A stretch of 64,000 bases of DNA from assembly GCF_003148685.1 (NCBI RefSeq), contig NZ_QGGR01000023.1, positions 62,001 to 126,000 on the forward strand, given 5' to 3'. Both the position numbers and the translations under genes were made by a program. Numbering within the stretch: the stretch's first letter is position 1; the number at the start of each line of letters is the position of its first letter. The notes under the pieces were generated by a model that saw only the letters and a program-made list of their open reading frames with translations, had not been told where the DNA came from and ran no database searches. This DNA is from Actinoplanes xinjiangensis (GTDB lineage: Bacteria; Actinomycetota; Actinomycetes; Mycobacteriales; Micromonosporaceae). This document shows, piece by piece, positions 51,445 through 59,752 of this stretch.

Positions 51445-52862
51445 CCATCCCGAACGTGCTCGCCGCCCGGTACGCCTCCGCCGATCTCGTCACCCTCTGG
51501 TCCCCGGAGGAGAAGATCCGGATGGAGCGCAAGCTCTGGCTGGCGGTCCTCAAGGCTCAGCGTGACCTCGGCGTCGACGTTCCGCAGGGCGCCGTCGAGG
51601 CGTATGAGGCGGTGCTCGACCGGGTCGACCTGGCGTCGATCGCCGAGCGGGAGCGGGTCACCCGGCACGACGTGAAGGCCCGCATCGAGGAGTTCAGCGC
51701 GCTGGCCGGCTTCGAGCAGATTCACAAGGGCATGACGTCGCGCGACCTGACCGAGAACGTGGAGCAGCTGCAGATCCGGGCGTCGCTCGAGCTGATCCGT
51801 GACCGGGTGGTGGCGGCCCTGGCCCGGCTGGCCTCGCTCGCCGTCGAGCACTCCGACCTGGTGATGACCGGCCGGTCGCACAACGTCGCGGCCCAGGCCA
51901 CCACGCTGGGCAAGCGGTTCGCCTCGGCGGCCGAGGAACTGCTGATCGCCTACGAGCGGCTGGACGATCTGATCGGCCGCTACCCGCTGCGCGGGATCAA
52001 GGGCCCGGTCGGCACCGCGGCCGACCAGCTGGACCTCTTCGACGGCTCGTTCGAGAAGGCCGCGGAGCTGGAGAAGAAGGTCGCCGAGCACCTCGGCTTC
52101 AACCGGGTGCTGTCCAGCGTCGGCCAGGTCTACCCGCGGTCGCTCGACTTCGACGTCGTCTCGGCGCTGGCACAGATCGTCGCCGGCCCGTCCTCACTGG
52201 CCACCACGATCCGCCTGATGGTCGGCCAGGAGCTGGTCACCGAGGGGTTCAAGCCCGGCCAGGTCGGCTCGTCGGCGATGCCGCACAAGATGAACACCCG
52301 GTCCTCGGAGCGGGTCAACGGTCTCGCGGTGATCGTCCGCGGCTACCTGTCGATGGTCGGTGAGCTGGCCGGTGACCAGTGGAACGAGGGCGACGTCTCC
52401 TGCTCGGTGGTGCGCCGGGTCGCCCTGCCGGATGCGTTCTTCGCCGCCGACGGCCTGTTCCAGACGTTCCTCACGGTGCTGGACGAGTTCGGGGCGTACC
52501 CCGCGGTGATCGCTCGTGAGCTGGACCGTTTCCTGCCCTTCCTGGCCACCACCAAGGTGCTGGTCGCGGCGGTGCGCAAGGGCGTCGGCCGGGAGGTCGC
52601 GCACGAGGTGATCAAAGAGCACGCGGTCGGTGTGGCCCTGGCCATGCGGGAGAAGGGTGCGGCGGTCAACGACCTCTTCGACCGGCTCGCCGGCGACGAG
52701 CGCCTTCAGCTCTCGCGCGCCGAGATCGACACGCTGGTCGCGGACCGGGCCGCTTTCGTCGGCGCGGCGCCGGCGCAGGTCCAGGAGGTCGCCGCGCGGG
52801 TCGCTTCGATCGTGGCCGAGCATCCGGCCGCGGCGGGGTACGCCCCAGCGCCGATCCTCTGA
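51441..52862 (+). CDS. purB: Adenylosuccinate lyase
   Basis: This 473-aa protein belongs to the fumarase/aspartase superfamily. It has the family signature GSSAMPHKMNTRSSERV and other conserved parts: RIEEFSALAGFEQIHKGMTSRDL (key part HKGMTSRD), MTGRSHNVAAQATTLGKRF, and GDQWNEGDVSCSVVRR. It acts twice in purine synthesis (SAICAR to AICAR, and adenylosuccinate to AMP). GTG 51441 overlaps the end of the MFS remnant (GTGA). It may have its own start signal, since GAATCG lies upstream. Confidence 0.97.
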   Translation: MTIPNVLAARYASADLVTLWSPEEKIRMERKLWLAVLKAQRDLGVDVPQGAVEAYEAVLDRVDLASIAERERVTRHDVKARIEEFSALAGFEQIHKGMTSRDLTENVEQLQIRASLELIRDRVVAALARLASLAVEHSDLVMTGRSHNVAAQATTLGKRFASAAEELLIAYERLDDLIGRYPLRGIKGPVGTAADQLDLFDGSFEKAAELEKKVAEHLGFNRVLSSVGQVYPRSLDFDVVSALAQIVAGPSSLATTIRLMVGQELVTEGFKPGQVGSSAMPHKMNTRSSERVNGLAVIVRGYLSMVGELAGDQWNEGDVSCSVVRRVALPDAFFAADGLFQTFLTVLDEFGAYPAVIARELDRFLPFLATTKVLVAAVRKGVGREVAHEVIKEHAVGVALAMREKGAAVNDLFDRLAGDERLQLSRAEIDTLVADRAAFVGAAPAQVQEVAARVASIVAEHPAAAGYAPAPIL

Positions 52863-52942
52863 TCCACCGGACCGGCACTGGGACCCGCTCACCCGAAACG
52901 CCCCGCCCACTCAGGCGGCGGCCGGCTCAGGCATCGGCTTGT

Positions 52943-53620
52943 TCAGACGCCCGCGATCGACGTGATCCACGCCCGGTTGTAGGCGACGCTGCCGTAGTAC
53001 TGGCGGCTCGAGCCGTCCGCGGTCGAGGCGACGCCCACCTGGGCGCCGTTGTAGACCTGCGGTCCACCCGAGTCGCCCCGCCAGGCGTTGCCGTTGATCC
53101 GGGTGCTGCCGATCGCCCGGCCGCCGTAGGCGTCGGTCTGGTTGGTCGAGGTGACCTGCACCGTGGCGGTCTTAAGGGTCGGTGACGCCCCGCAGCCGGA
53201 GTAGCAGGTCATGCCCCAGCCGTAGATGCTGTTGGACGAGCCGACCGGCGGGTACGCGCTGGACAGCGGCATGTACGAGGTGCTGACCGAGCTGCTCAGG
53301 CGCAGCAGCGCCAGGTCGTAGCGGCTCGACGAGGACGCGACGGTGCGGGTGACACCGCCGGAGGCGTAGTTGACGCTGCCGACCCGTACCGACATGGTCC
53401 CGCTGACGCAGTGCCGGGCGGTGAGCACGTAGTTGGCCGAGATGATCGTGCCGGAGCAGGTGAAGCTGCCGTTGCTGAAGACCGCGGCGGCCCATGGCGC
53501 GGAGGAGACGGTGCCACCTCCGATGATGTTCGGGGTGACGGGCTCGTCGGCGTAGGCGGCGGTGGGGGCGAGCATGGCCGTGACCGCGCCGGCGAGGGCG
53601 GCCAGGAGTCGAATGCGCAC
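52943..53620 (-). CDS. Secreted trypsin-like serine protease (S1 family)
   Basis: The 225-aa protein has a signal peptide (MRIRLLAALAGAVTAMLAPTAAYA, hydrophobic core LLAALAGAVTAMLA, cleavage after AYA). A short propeptide leads to the mature start NIIGGGTVS. The catalytic triad is His70 in TARHC, Asp102 in RYDLALLRL and Ser184 in RGDSGGP. Cys55/Cys71 and Cys139/Cys143 are candidate disulfides. It is likely secreted through Sec, activated by propeptide removal, and digests extracellular protein. GTG 53620 follows AAGGAG. It is monocistronic and convergent with purB. Confidence 0.94.
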   Translation of the reverse strand: MRIRLLAALAGAVTAMLAPTAAYADEPVTPNIIGGGTVSSAPWAAAVFSNGSFTCSGTIISANYVLTARHCVSGTMSVRVGSVNYASGGVTRTVASSSSRYDLALLRLSSSVSTSYMPLSSAYPPVGSSNSIYGWGMTCYSGCGASPTLKTATVQVTSTNQTDAYGGRAIGSTRINGNAWRGDSGGPQVYNGAQVGVASTADGSSRQYYGSVAYNRAWITSIAGV

Positions 53621-53854
53621 GTCGAGATCTCCTTCTGGGGGAAATTAATCGATATCGACGAATGCAAACTAAGGCGTGATCGCGGCCGGGCCCAGAGTCC
53701 AATTGATACATATCACTGGATGATGGCCCCTGAGGTGAACGCGCAAGCCCTGCTCAAAGAGGCTCGGATCGGGCTGCCGACACCGGCCCCCGGCTGGTCC
53801 ACGGGGTCCACCGGGTAGGCTTCGCCTGCTTACACCTATCAGTCAGGAGTGCCC

Positions 53855-54109
53855 GTGGCTCGCGTCGTGGTCGACGTCATGCTCAAGCCGGAGATCCTGG
53901 ACCCGCAGGGTCAAGCGGTGGCGAACGCGCTGCCCCGGCTCGGCGTCACCGATGTCTCTTCTGTCCGCATCGGCCGCCGGATCGAGATCGATTTCACTGG
54001 GGAGCCCGACCTCGACCGGGCCCGTGAGATCGCCGACAAGCTGCTCGCCAACCCGGTGATCGAGGACTTCGAGATCCGCGTCGAGTCCGCTTCGGCGGAG
54101 GTCGCCTGA
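53855..54109 (+). CDS. purS: FGAM synthase subunit PurS
   Basis: This 84-aa protein begins MARVVVDVMLKPEILDPQGQ and includes VANALPRLGVTDVSSVRIGRRIEI, in key part RLGVTDVSSVRIG, typical of PurS. It bridges PurQ and PurL in the three-subunit complex. GTG 53855 has CAGGAG 5 nt upstream. A GTG at 53849 overlaps that site and is rejected. purQ follows after 2 nt. Confidence 0.95.
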   Translation: MARVVVDVMLKPEILDPQGQAVANALPRLGVTDVSSVRIGRRIEIDFTGEPDLDRAREIADKLLANPVIEDFEIRVESASAEVA

Positions 54110-54111
54110 CC

Positions 54112-54816
54112 ATGCGGATCGGTGTGGTCACCTTCCCGGGCTCGCTCGACGACGGGGACGCCGCCCGCGCCGCCCGGATCGCAGGCGCCGAGGCCGTCCG
54201 CCTCTGGCACGGCGACCCGGACCTGCACGGCGTCGACGCGGTCGTGCTCCCCGGCGGATTCTCGTACGGCGACTATCTGCGCTGCGGCGCCATCGCCCGG
54301 TTCGCGCCGGTGATGGAGTCCATCATCGATGCGGCGCGGGGCGGTCTGCCCGTGCTCGGCATCTGCAACGGTTTCCAGGTCCTGTGCGAGGCGCACCTGC
54401 TGCCCGGCGCCCTGACCCGGAACCAGCACCTGCACTTCCGTAACCGCGACCAGTGGCTCAAGGTCGAGGCGACGAACACCGCCTGGACCAACGACTTCAC
54501 CCCCGGCCAGGAGATCCTGATCCCGGTGAAGAACGGTGAGGGCTGCTTCGTCGCCGACACCAGGACGCTCGACGCGCTGGAGGCCGAGGGCCGGGTCATC
54601 GCCCGCTACATCAAGGGCAACCCGAACGGCTCGCAGCGCGACATCGCGGGGATCACCAACGAGGCCGGCAACGTCGTCGGCATCATGCCGCACCCGGAAC
54701 ACGCCGTGGAGGCGCTGACCGGCCCGTCGCTCGACGGCCTCGGCTTCTTCACCTCCGTCCTGCGGGCCCTGGCGGGCGCGTCCGTGGACAGTCAGCTCGC
54801 AGGGGGACAACAGTGA
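54112..54816 (+). CDS. purQ: FGAM synthase glutaminase subunit PurQ
   Basis: This 234-aa class I glutamine amidotransferase has nucleophile Cys85 in VLGICNGFQVLCEA and the catalytic His/Glu in MPHPEHAVE. LPGGFSYGDYLRCGA is typical of PurQ. It supplies ammonia to PurL. The gene lies 2 nt after purS, and its stop overlaps the purL start (GTGA). Confidence 0.96.
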   Translation: MRIGVVTFPGSLDDGDAARAARIAGAEAVRLWHGDPDLHGVDAVVLPGGFSYGDYLRCGAIARFAPVMESIIDAARGGLPVLGICNGFQVLCEAHLLPGALTRNQHLHFRNRDQWLKVEATNTAWTNDFTPGQEILIPVKNGEGCFVADTRTLDALEAEGRVIARYIKGNPNGSQRDIAGITNEAGNVVGIMPHPEHAVEALTGPSLDGLGFFTSVLRALAGASVDSQLAGGQQ

Positions 54817-57287
54817 CCACGCAGGAGAAGCCGAGCGGTTTCGCTGCGACCGACGTGCTCGTCAGCGGGTCCGACGGTCCCGACACCGTCGAGCAGGCAC
54901 AGAAGACCTCGGACGAGCTGCAGCCCTACGCCGAGCTGGGGCTCAAGGACGACGAGTACGCCAAGATCCGTGAGATCCTGGGCCGGCGTCCCACCGCGTC
55001 CGAGCTGGCGATGTACTCGATCATGTGGAGTGAGCACTGCTCGTACAAGTCGAGCAAGGTCCACCTCAAGCAGTTCAGTGAGAAGGCGCCGCAGAACAGC
55101 CGGATGCTCGCCGGCATCGGCGAGAACGCCGGTGTGGTGCAGATCTCCGAGAAACTGGCCGTCACCTTCAAGGTCGAGTCGCACAACCACCCCAGCTACG
55201 TCGAGCCCTACCAGGGCGCGGCAACCGGCGTCGGCGGCATCGTCCGCGACATCCTGGCGATGGGTGCCCGGCCGATCGCGGTGATGGACCCGCTGCGCTT
55301 CGGTGCGCACGACCACCCCGACACCGCCCGGGTGCTGCCCGGCGTGGTCGCCGGCATCGGTGGCTACGGCAACTGCCTGGGCCTGCCCAACATCGGTGGC
55401 GAGATCGTCTTCGACCCGTGTTACCAGGGCAACCCGCTGGTCAACGCACTGAGCATCGGCGTGCTGCCGGTCGAGCGCCTCCAGAAGAAGGAGGCCACCG
55501 GCACCGGCAACATCGTCGTCCTGCTCGGCGCGCGGACCGGCCGGGACGGTATCGGCGGTGTCTCCGTGCTGGCGTCGGCCACCTTCGACGAGGAGGCCGA
55601 GCAGCGCCGCCCGTCGGTGCAGGTCGGCGACCCGTTCATGGAGAAGCTGCTGATCGAGAGCTGCCTCGAGCTGTACGACGCCGGTCTCGTCTCCGGCATC
55701 CAGGACCTCGGCGGCGCGGGCCTCACCTGCGCACTCACCGAGACCGCCGCGGCGGCCGGCACCGGCATGCGGGTCTGGCTGGAGCGGGTTCCGCTGCGCG
55801 AGGCCTCGATGTCACCGACCGAGATCCTGGCCAGCGAGTCGCAGGAGCGCATGCTTCTGATCGTCACGCCGGAGAACCTGGACGCCGTGCTGAAGGTCGC
55901 CGAGAAGTGGGGCGTCTGGGCCACCGCCATCGGCGAGGTCACCGCGGCCGCGGCCGACGGCACCCCCGGCCGGCTCGTGATCACGTGGAACGACCACGTC
56001 GTCGTCGACGTGCCCCCGGGCTCGCTCGCCGACGACGGCCCGGTCTACAACCGGCCGATCCGTGAGCCGAACGACGTGATGCTGCTCCAGGCCGACCGGG
56101 CCGAGACGCTGCCGCGTCCGTCCACTGGCGACGACCTGCGGGCCACCGTGCTGCGGATGGCCGCGTCGCCGAACCTGTGCGACAAGACCTGGGTCACCGA
56201 GCAGTACGACCGGTATGTGCTGGGCAACACGATCCTGGCCCAGCCGGAGGACTCCGGCGTGCTCCGGATCGACGAGGAGACCGGCCTCGGCGTGGCTCTG
56301 TCCGTCGACGGGAACGGGCGGTTCGCCCGCCTCGACCCGTATGAGGGTGCGAAGCTCGCGCTCGCCGAGGCGTACCGGAACGTCGCCGTCACCGGTGCCG
56401 AGCCGATCGCCGTCTCCGACTGCCTCAACTTCGGCTCGCCCGAGGACCCGCACGTGATGTGGCAGTTCGCCGAGACCTGTCGCGCTCTCGCCGACGGTTG
56501 TCTTGAGCTGGGCACCCCGGTGACCGGTGGCAACGTCAGCTTCTACAACCAGACCGGTGCCGCGGCGATCCACCCGACCCCGGTGGTCGGCGTGCTCGGT
56601 GTCTTCGACGACGTGGCCCGCCGCATCCCGATGGGCTTCCCGCGGCCGGCCAAGTCCGGTGGCGACCTGCTCTTCCTGCTCGGCGAGACCCGCGTGGAGC
56701 TCTCCGGCTCGGAGTGGGCCTGGGTGACCCACAACCACCTCGGCGGCCGTCCGCCGAAGGTCGACCTCGCCGCCGAGCAGGCGCTGGGCCGGGTGATGGC
56801 GCAGGCCTCGAAGTCCGGTCTGGTCAGCGCGGCGCACGACCTCTCCGACGGCGGTCTGGCCCAGGTGCTCGTGGAGAGCACGCTGCGCTACGGCGTCGGC
56901 GCGAAGGTGACGGTCCCGGAGGACGGCAACTCGCCGTTCGTCCACCTGTTCAGCGAGTCGGCGGGCCGTGCCCTGGTCGCCGTGCCGCGCGGGCACGACA
57001 AGGCGTTCCTCGCCCTGGCGGCCGAGCACGGCGTGCCGGTCACCCCGCTGGGTGTCACCTCCGAGGAGGCGGCACTCCAGGTGGAGGGCCAGTTCACGAT
57101 TCCGCTGGACGAGCTGCGCACGGCGTGGTCGGCGACGTTGCGCGACCTGTTCGGCGGGGCCGCCGAGCTGGTCGGCCCCGACGCCGGCGAAGAGGAGACC
57201 GCACCGGTGACGTCCGGTGAGGTCCGCTCGGTGACGCTGGAGCTGAGCCCGCAGGCGCCGGGTGGCCCGATCGAACCGCCCGCCTGA
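54813..57287 (+). CDS. purL: FGAM synthase large subunit PurL (small type)
   Basis: This 824-aa protein is the bacterial small PurL, without the N-terminal PurS-like and C-terminal glutaminase domains of the long type. Duplicated AIR-synthase-like halves contain SIMWSEHCSYKSSKVHLKQF, KVESHNHPSYVEPYQGAATG, GGYGNCLGLPNIGGE, and VTGGNVSFYNQTG with SDCLNFGSPEDP. With PurS and PurQ it makes FGAM from FGAR using ATP and glutamine-derived ammonia. The C-terminus is extended by an Ala/Glu/Pro-rich stretch. GTG 54813 overlaps purQ by 4 nt. A strong terminator follows. Confidence 0.97.
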   Translation: MTTQEKPSGFAATDVLVSGSDGPDTVEQAQKTSDELQPYAELGLKDDEYAKIREILGRRPTASELAMYSIMWSEHCSYKSSKVHLKQFSEKAPQNSRMLAGIGENAGVVQISEKLAVTFKVESHNHPSYVEPYQGAATGVGGIVRDILAMGARPIAVMDPLRFGAHDHPDTARVLPGVVAGIGGYGNCLGLPNIGGEIVFDPCYQGNPLVNALSIGVLPVERLQKKEATGTGNIVVLLGARTGRDGIGGVSVLASATFDEEAEQRRPSVQVGDPFMEKLLIESCLELYDAGLVSGIQDLGGAGLTCALTETAAAAGTGMRVWLERVPLREASMSPTEILASESQERMLLIVTPENLDAVLKVAEKWGVWATAIGEVTAAAADGTPGRLVITWNDHVVVDVPPGSLADDGPVYNRPIREPNDVMLLQADRAETLPRPSTGDDLRATVLRMAASPNLCDKTWVTEQYDRYVLGNTILAQPEDSGVLRIDEETGLGVALSVDGNGRFARLDPYEGAKLALAEAYRNVAVTGAEPIAVSDCLNFGSPEDPHVMWQFAETCRALADGCLELGTPVTGGNVSFYNQTGAAAIHPTPVVGVLGVFDDVARRIPMGFPRPAKSGGDLLFLLGETRVELSGSEWAWVTHNHLGGRPPKVDLAAEQALGRVMAQASKSGLVSAAHDLSDGGLAQVLVESTLRYGVGAKVTVPEDGNSPFVHLFSESAGRALVAVPRGHDKAFLALAAEHGVPVTPLGVTSEEAALQVEGQFTIPLDELRTAWSATLRDLFGGAAELVGPDAGEEETAPVTSGEVRSVTLELSPQAPGGPIEPPA

Positions 57288-57300
57288 CAGTCCCGACAAG

Positions 57301-57331
57301 AAAGGCCCCGCGCGATCCGCGCGGGGCCTTT
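57301..57331. terminator. purL terminator (bidirectional)
   Basis: A perfect 14-bp stem AAAGGCCCCGCGCG with loop ATC ends in T tracts on both strands. It also serves the convergent gene ending at 57348. Confidence 0.95.
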
Positions 57332-57347
57332 CTTCTGTTCCGGTACG

Positions 57348-59138
57348 TCAGTCGTCCATCCAGTCACGGTGGGGACGCTGCTGGCCGTAGGGGCCGCCAC
57401 CCTGCTGCGGGGGCTGCGGTTGCGGCTGCTGCGGTGCCGGCGGCTGCTGCTGCGGGTAGCCATCGGGCTGCTGGTCGTAGCCACCGTAGTTGCCACCCTG
57501 CTGCGGGTAGCCGCCCGGCTGCTGGTCATACCCGCCCTGGTCGTAACCGCCGTAGGTGCCGCCCTGCTGGTCGTATCCGCCCTGCGGTCCGTAGCCGCCG
57601 GCGTCCTGACCGTTCCAGCCCTGGTCGTAACCACCCTGGTCATACCCGGCCTGGTCGTAACCGGCCTGGCCGCCGTAGTTGCCGGCACCGTAGTTTCCAC
57701 CGCCCTGCTCGGGCTGGTAGAGGCCGGTGTGCTCGTCGTACCGCTGCGGTGGCGCCTGCGCCTCCGGCTGGTAGAGGTTGGTGTGCTCGTCGTAGTGCTG
57801 CTGGCCGCCGTCGTTGTAGCCGCCACCGCCCTGCGCCGCGCCGTAGGCACCGCCCTGCTGGCCGTAGGTCTGCGTCGCGCCGTAGCCGCCGCCCTGCGGG
57901 TCGTCCCACTGGTTCGCGCCGGCATAGCCGCCACCGGGGGGCAGCGGAACACCGTACGGGTCCGGGAACTCGTCCTCGACGGGGGTCCGGTGGATCATCG
58001 TGGGGGCGTCGCTGATGCCGCCGCTCATTCCCGCGGGCCGCACGCCCATGCCGGCGGCGGGAGCGATCATCGTGGCGTCGGCACCGCGCCCGGCACCGAC
58101 CGGTGCGGCCACCCGGGTGGCGTCGAAGCCGCCACCGGCCTGCGGCGGGACCTGACCGATGCCGGTGTCCGCGGCGAGCTCCTCGGCCTTCTTGCGGCGC
58201 ATCCAGACCAGCACCATGGCGCCGATGCCGGCCGCGACGAGCAGACCGCCCATGACGATCAGCAGCCAGCTGCTGCCGCCCTCGTCGGAGCTGTTCGCGG
58301 CTTGCTGGTTGTCTTCGCCACCGAGGTTGTTGAGGCCGGTGTTGCCCTCCTCCGGCTCCTCCTCCGTGGTCGTATCGGTCGGCTTGGCCGAGGGCGATGC
58401 GCTCGAGGAGGGGGTCGGTGAGGTCGCGACGGCCGTCTTCTTGATCGTGAGCGGCACCGTCACGGTCCGGCCGGCGGTGCCCTGCACCGTCACGTCGGCG
58501 GCCTGGTAACCGGCCTTGGCTGCGGCGATCTGGATGCTGCCGGCCGCGATCGGCTGCGCGTCGGACGACGTGAACTGGTAGCCGCCGCTGCCGTCCGTGC
58601 TGGTGGAGTAGGTGTGGCCCTGGCTGTCCTTCATGACGACCTGGACACCGGACACGCGGTCGCCGCCGTCGTCCTTGATCCGGCCGGAGACCTGCCGCAC
58701 GGTGGTCGGCGCCTCCGGGCCCTCGACCGTGATGGTCTGGGTGGCCTGGCCGGACGCGCCATCCGGGTCCTTCGAGACGACGGTGATCGTCATCTCCTGC
58801 TTCTGGCCGGCGGCCACGGTCGGCGCCGTCAACGTGGCGTCGTATTTGCCCGGCTCGCCGCCGATCGTGTCGCTGGGTCCGCAACCGTCTCTGCACCGGC
58901 CGGCGCTGGTGGTGACGTCGGTGTCGAACCGGGCGGGTGCAGCCGCGCCCCCAGGGTTACTTACGGTGTAGGAAATGGTTACAGTAGAGCCCGACGACAC
59001 CGTACGCTCGCGCACGGAATCGATCGTCACGGTTGGGGCCGCTGCCTGAGCAGCCGTTGGGATGCCTGCCACCAACCCTGCGACCAGTGCCAGGAACGCA
59101 CCGGCCTGGGCCGTCCGGGCACGTAGGTGCGTTGTCAC
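57348..59138 (-). CDS. Membrane-anchored extracellular beta-domain protein with Gly/Tyr/Gln/Asp-rich cytoplasmic tail
   Basis: The 596-aa product from GTG 59138 has a signal peptide (AGAFLALVAGLVAGIPTAAQA). An Ig-like domain follows (TVTISYTVSNPGGAAAP), then a carboxypeptidase-regulatory/SdrD-like beta domain (VSGRIKDDGGDRVSGVQVVM, key part SGRIKDDGGDRVSGVQVV). A Ser/Thr/Pro linker with TEEEPEEG leads to one membrane helix (SSWLLIVMGGLLVAAGIGAMVLVW, key part LLIVMGGLLVAAGIGAMVL). The cytoplasmic tail of about 260 residues is rich in GGYDQ, YDEHTNLYQPE and Gln/Pro repeats. Upstream in-frame codons give a longer but basic N-terminus, so 59138 was preferred. The role is unknown; the layout suggests a surface receptor or adhesin. 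Confidence 0.75.
   Translation of the reverse strand: MTTHLRARTAQAGAFLALVAGLVAGIPTAAQAAAPTVTIDSVRERTVSSGSTVTISYTVSNPGGAAAPARFDTDVTTSAGRCRDGCGPSDTIGGEPGKYDATLTAPTVAAGQKQEMTITVVSKDPDGASGQATQTITVEGPEAPTTVRQVSGRIKDDGGDRVSGVQVVMKDSQGHTYSTSTDGSGGYQFTSSDAQPIAAGSIQIAAAKAGYQAADVTVQGTAGRTVTVPLTIKKTAVATSPTPSSSASPSAKPTDTTTEEEPEEGNTGLNNLGGEDNQQAANSSDEGGSSWLLIVMGGLLVAAGIGAMVLVWMRRKKAEELAADTGIGQVPPQAGGGFDATRVAAPVGAGRGADATMIAPAAGMGVRPAGMSGGISDAPTMIHRTPVEDEFPDPYGVPLPPGGGYAGANQWDDPQGGGYGATQTYGQQGGAYGAAQGGGGYNDGGQQHYDEHTNLYQPEAQAPPQRYDEHTGLYQPEQGGGNYGAGNYGGQAGYDQAGYDQGGYDQGWNGQDAGGYGPQGGYDQQGGTYGGYDQGGYDQQPGGYPQQGGNYGGYDQQPDGYPQQQPPAPQQPQPQPPQQGGGPYGQQRPHRDWMDD
57470..57720 (-). repeat. Gly/Tyr/Asp/Gln repeat-coding region
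   Basis: Many imperfect 15- to 30-nt repeats (plus-strand words such as TGGTCGTA and CCGCCCTG) encode GGYDQGGYDQ-type units. Confidence 0.65.
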
Positions 59139-59280
59139 GTCCACCGCCTTCCGGTCGCGCGGTCCCCGGTTCCTTCGATGTCCGGTGGATCCCACGACGT
59201 GTACACCGTCGGCAACTATGCCTTGTCATACGTCACTCGCGCGACCCAGGGCGGTGTGCCGTTCTCCTCAAGTCGGGTCG

Positions 59281-59286
59281 TATCGT
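59281..59286 (+). promoter_or_regulatory. -10 element for the sterol-carrier-like gene
   Basis: TATCGT ends 6 nt before ATG 59293, suggesting a leaderless transcript. No ribosome binding site is seen. Confidence 0.5.
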
Positions 59287-59292
59287 CCCGAC

Positions 59293-59652
59293 ATGTCTCC
59301 TGCGCACAGTAAATCCGAGTCGGTGGCCGAGGCGTTGGATGCGGTGGACCGGGGTGTCGAGCCCACCCGCACGGTGCTGCGTGACGCCGTGCGAGCACTG
59401 CTGACCGAGTTGTCCTCGCGAGCACCTGGCCGTTCGGTGGAGGTACGAATTCCACCTTTCGGCGCGATTCAATGCGTAGCCGGTCCACGGCACACGCGGG
59501 GCACACCGCCCAATGTGGTCGAAACGGATCCGCTGACCTGGCTGCTCGTGGCCACCGGCCGCCTTCCCTGGGGCGACGCGGTGCGTGACGGACGTCTCCG
59601 GGCGAGCGGTACGAGGACCGATCTGAGCGACTACCTGCCGCTTCTCGGCTGA
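59293..59652 (+). CDS. Sterol-carrier-like (SCP_3-type) protein
   Basis: This 119-aa protein begins MSPAHSKSESVAEALDAVD. The SCP-like part includes SVEVRIPPFGAIQCVAGPRHTRGTPPNVVE (key part VEVRIPPFGAIQCV), DPLTWLLVATGRLPWGDAV and GRLRASGTRTDLSDYLPLL. This pattern and the position upstream of purF match the actinobacterial sterol carrier family protein. A ligand is not known. The start at 59293 is favoured by the leaderless promoter. Confidence 0.85.
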   Translation: MSPAHSKSESVAEALDAVDRGVEPTRTVLRDAVRALLTELSSRAPGRSVEVRIPPFGAIQCVAGPRHTRGTPPNVVETDPLTWLLVATGRLPWGDAVRDGRLRASGTRTDLSDYLPLLG

Positions 59653-59752
59653 TGAGCCCGGGTGCCGTTCCCGTGGGCTCGCGTACACTGGTCGGTCGGA
59701 CGGACCAGCGAGTTCGCGGTTCGTGCAGACCCCGACATGAGGGAGCGAGCAG

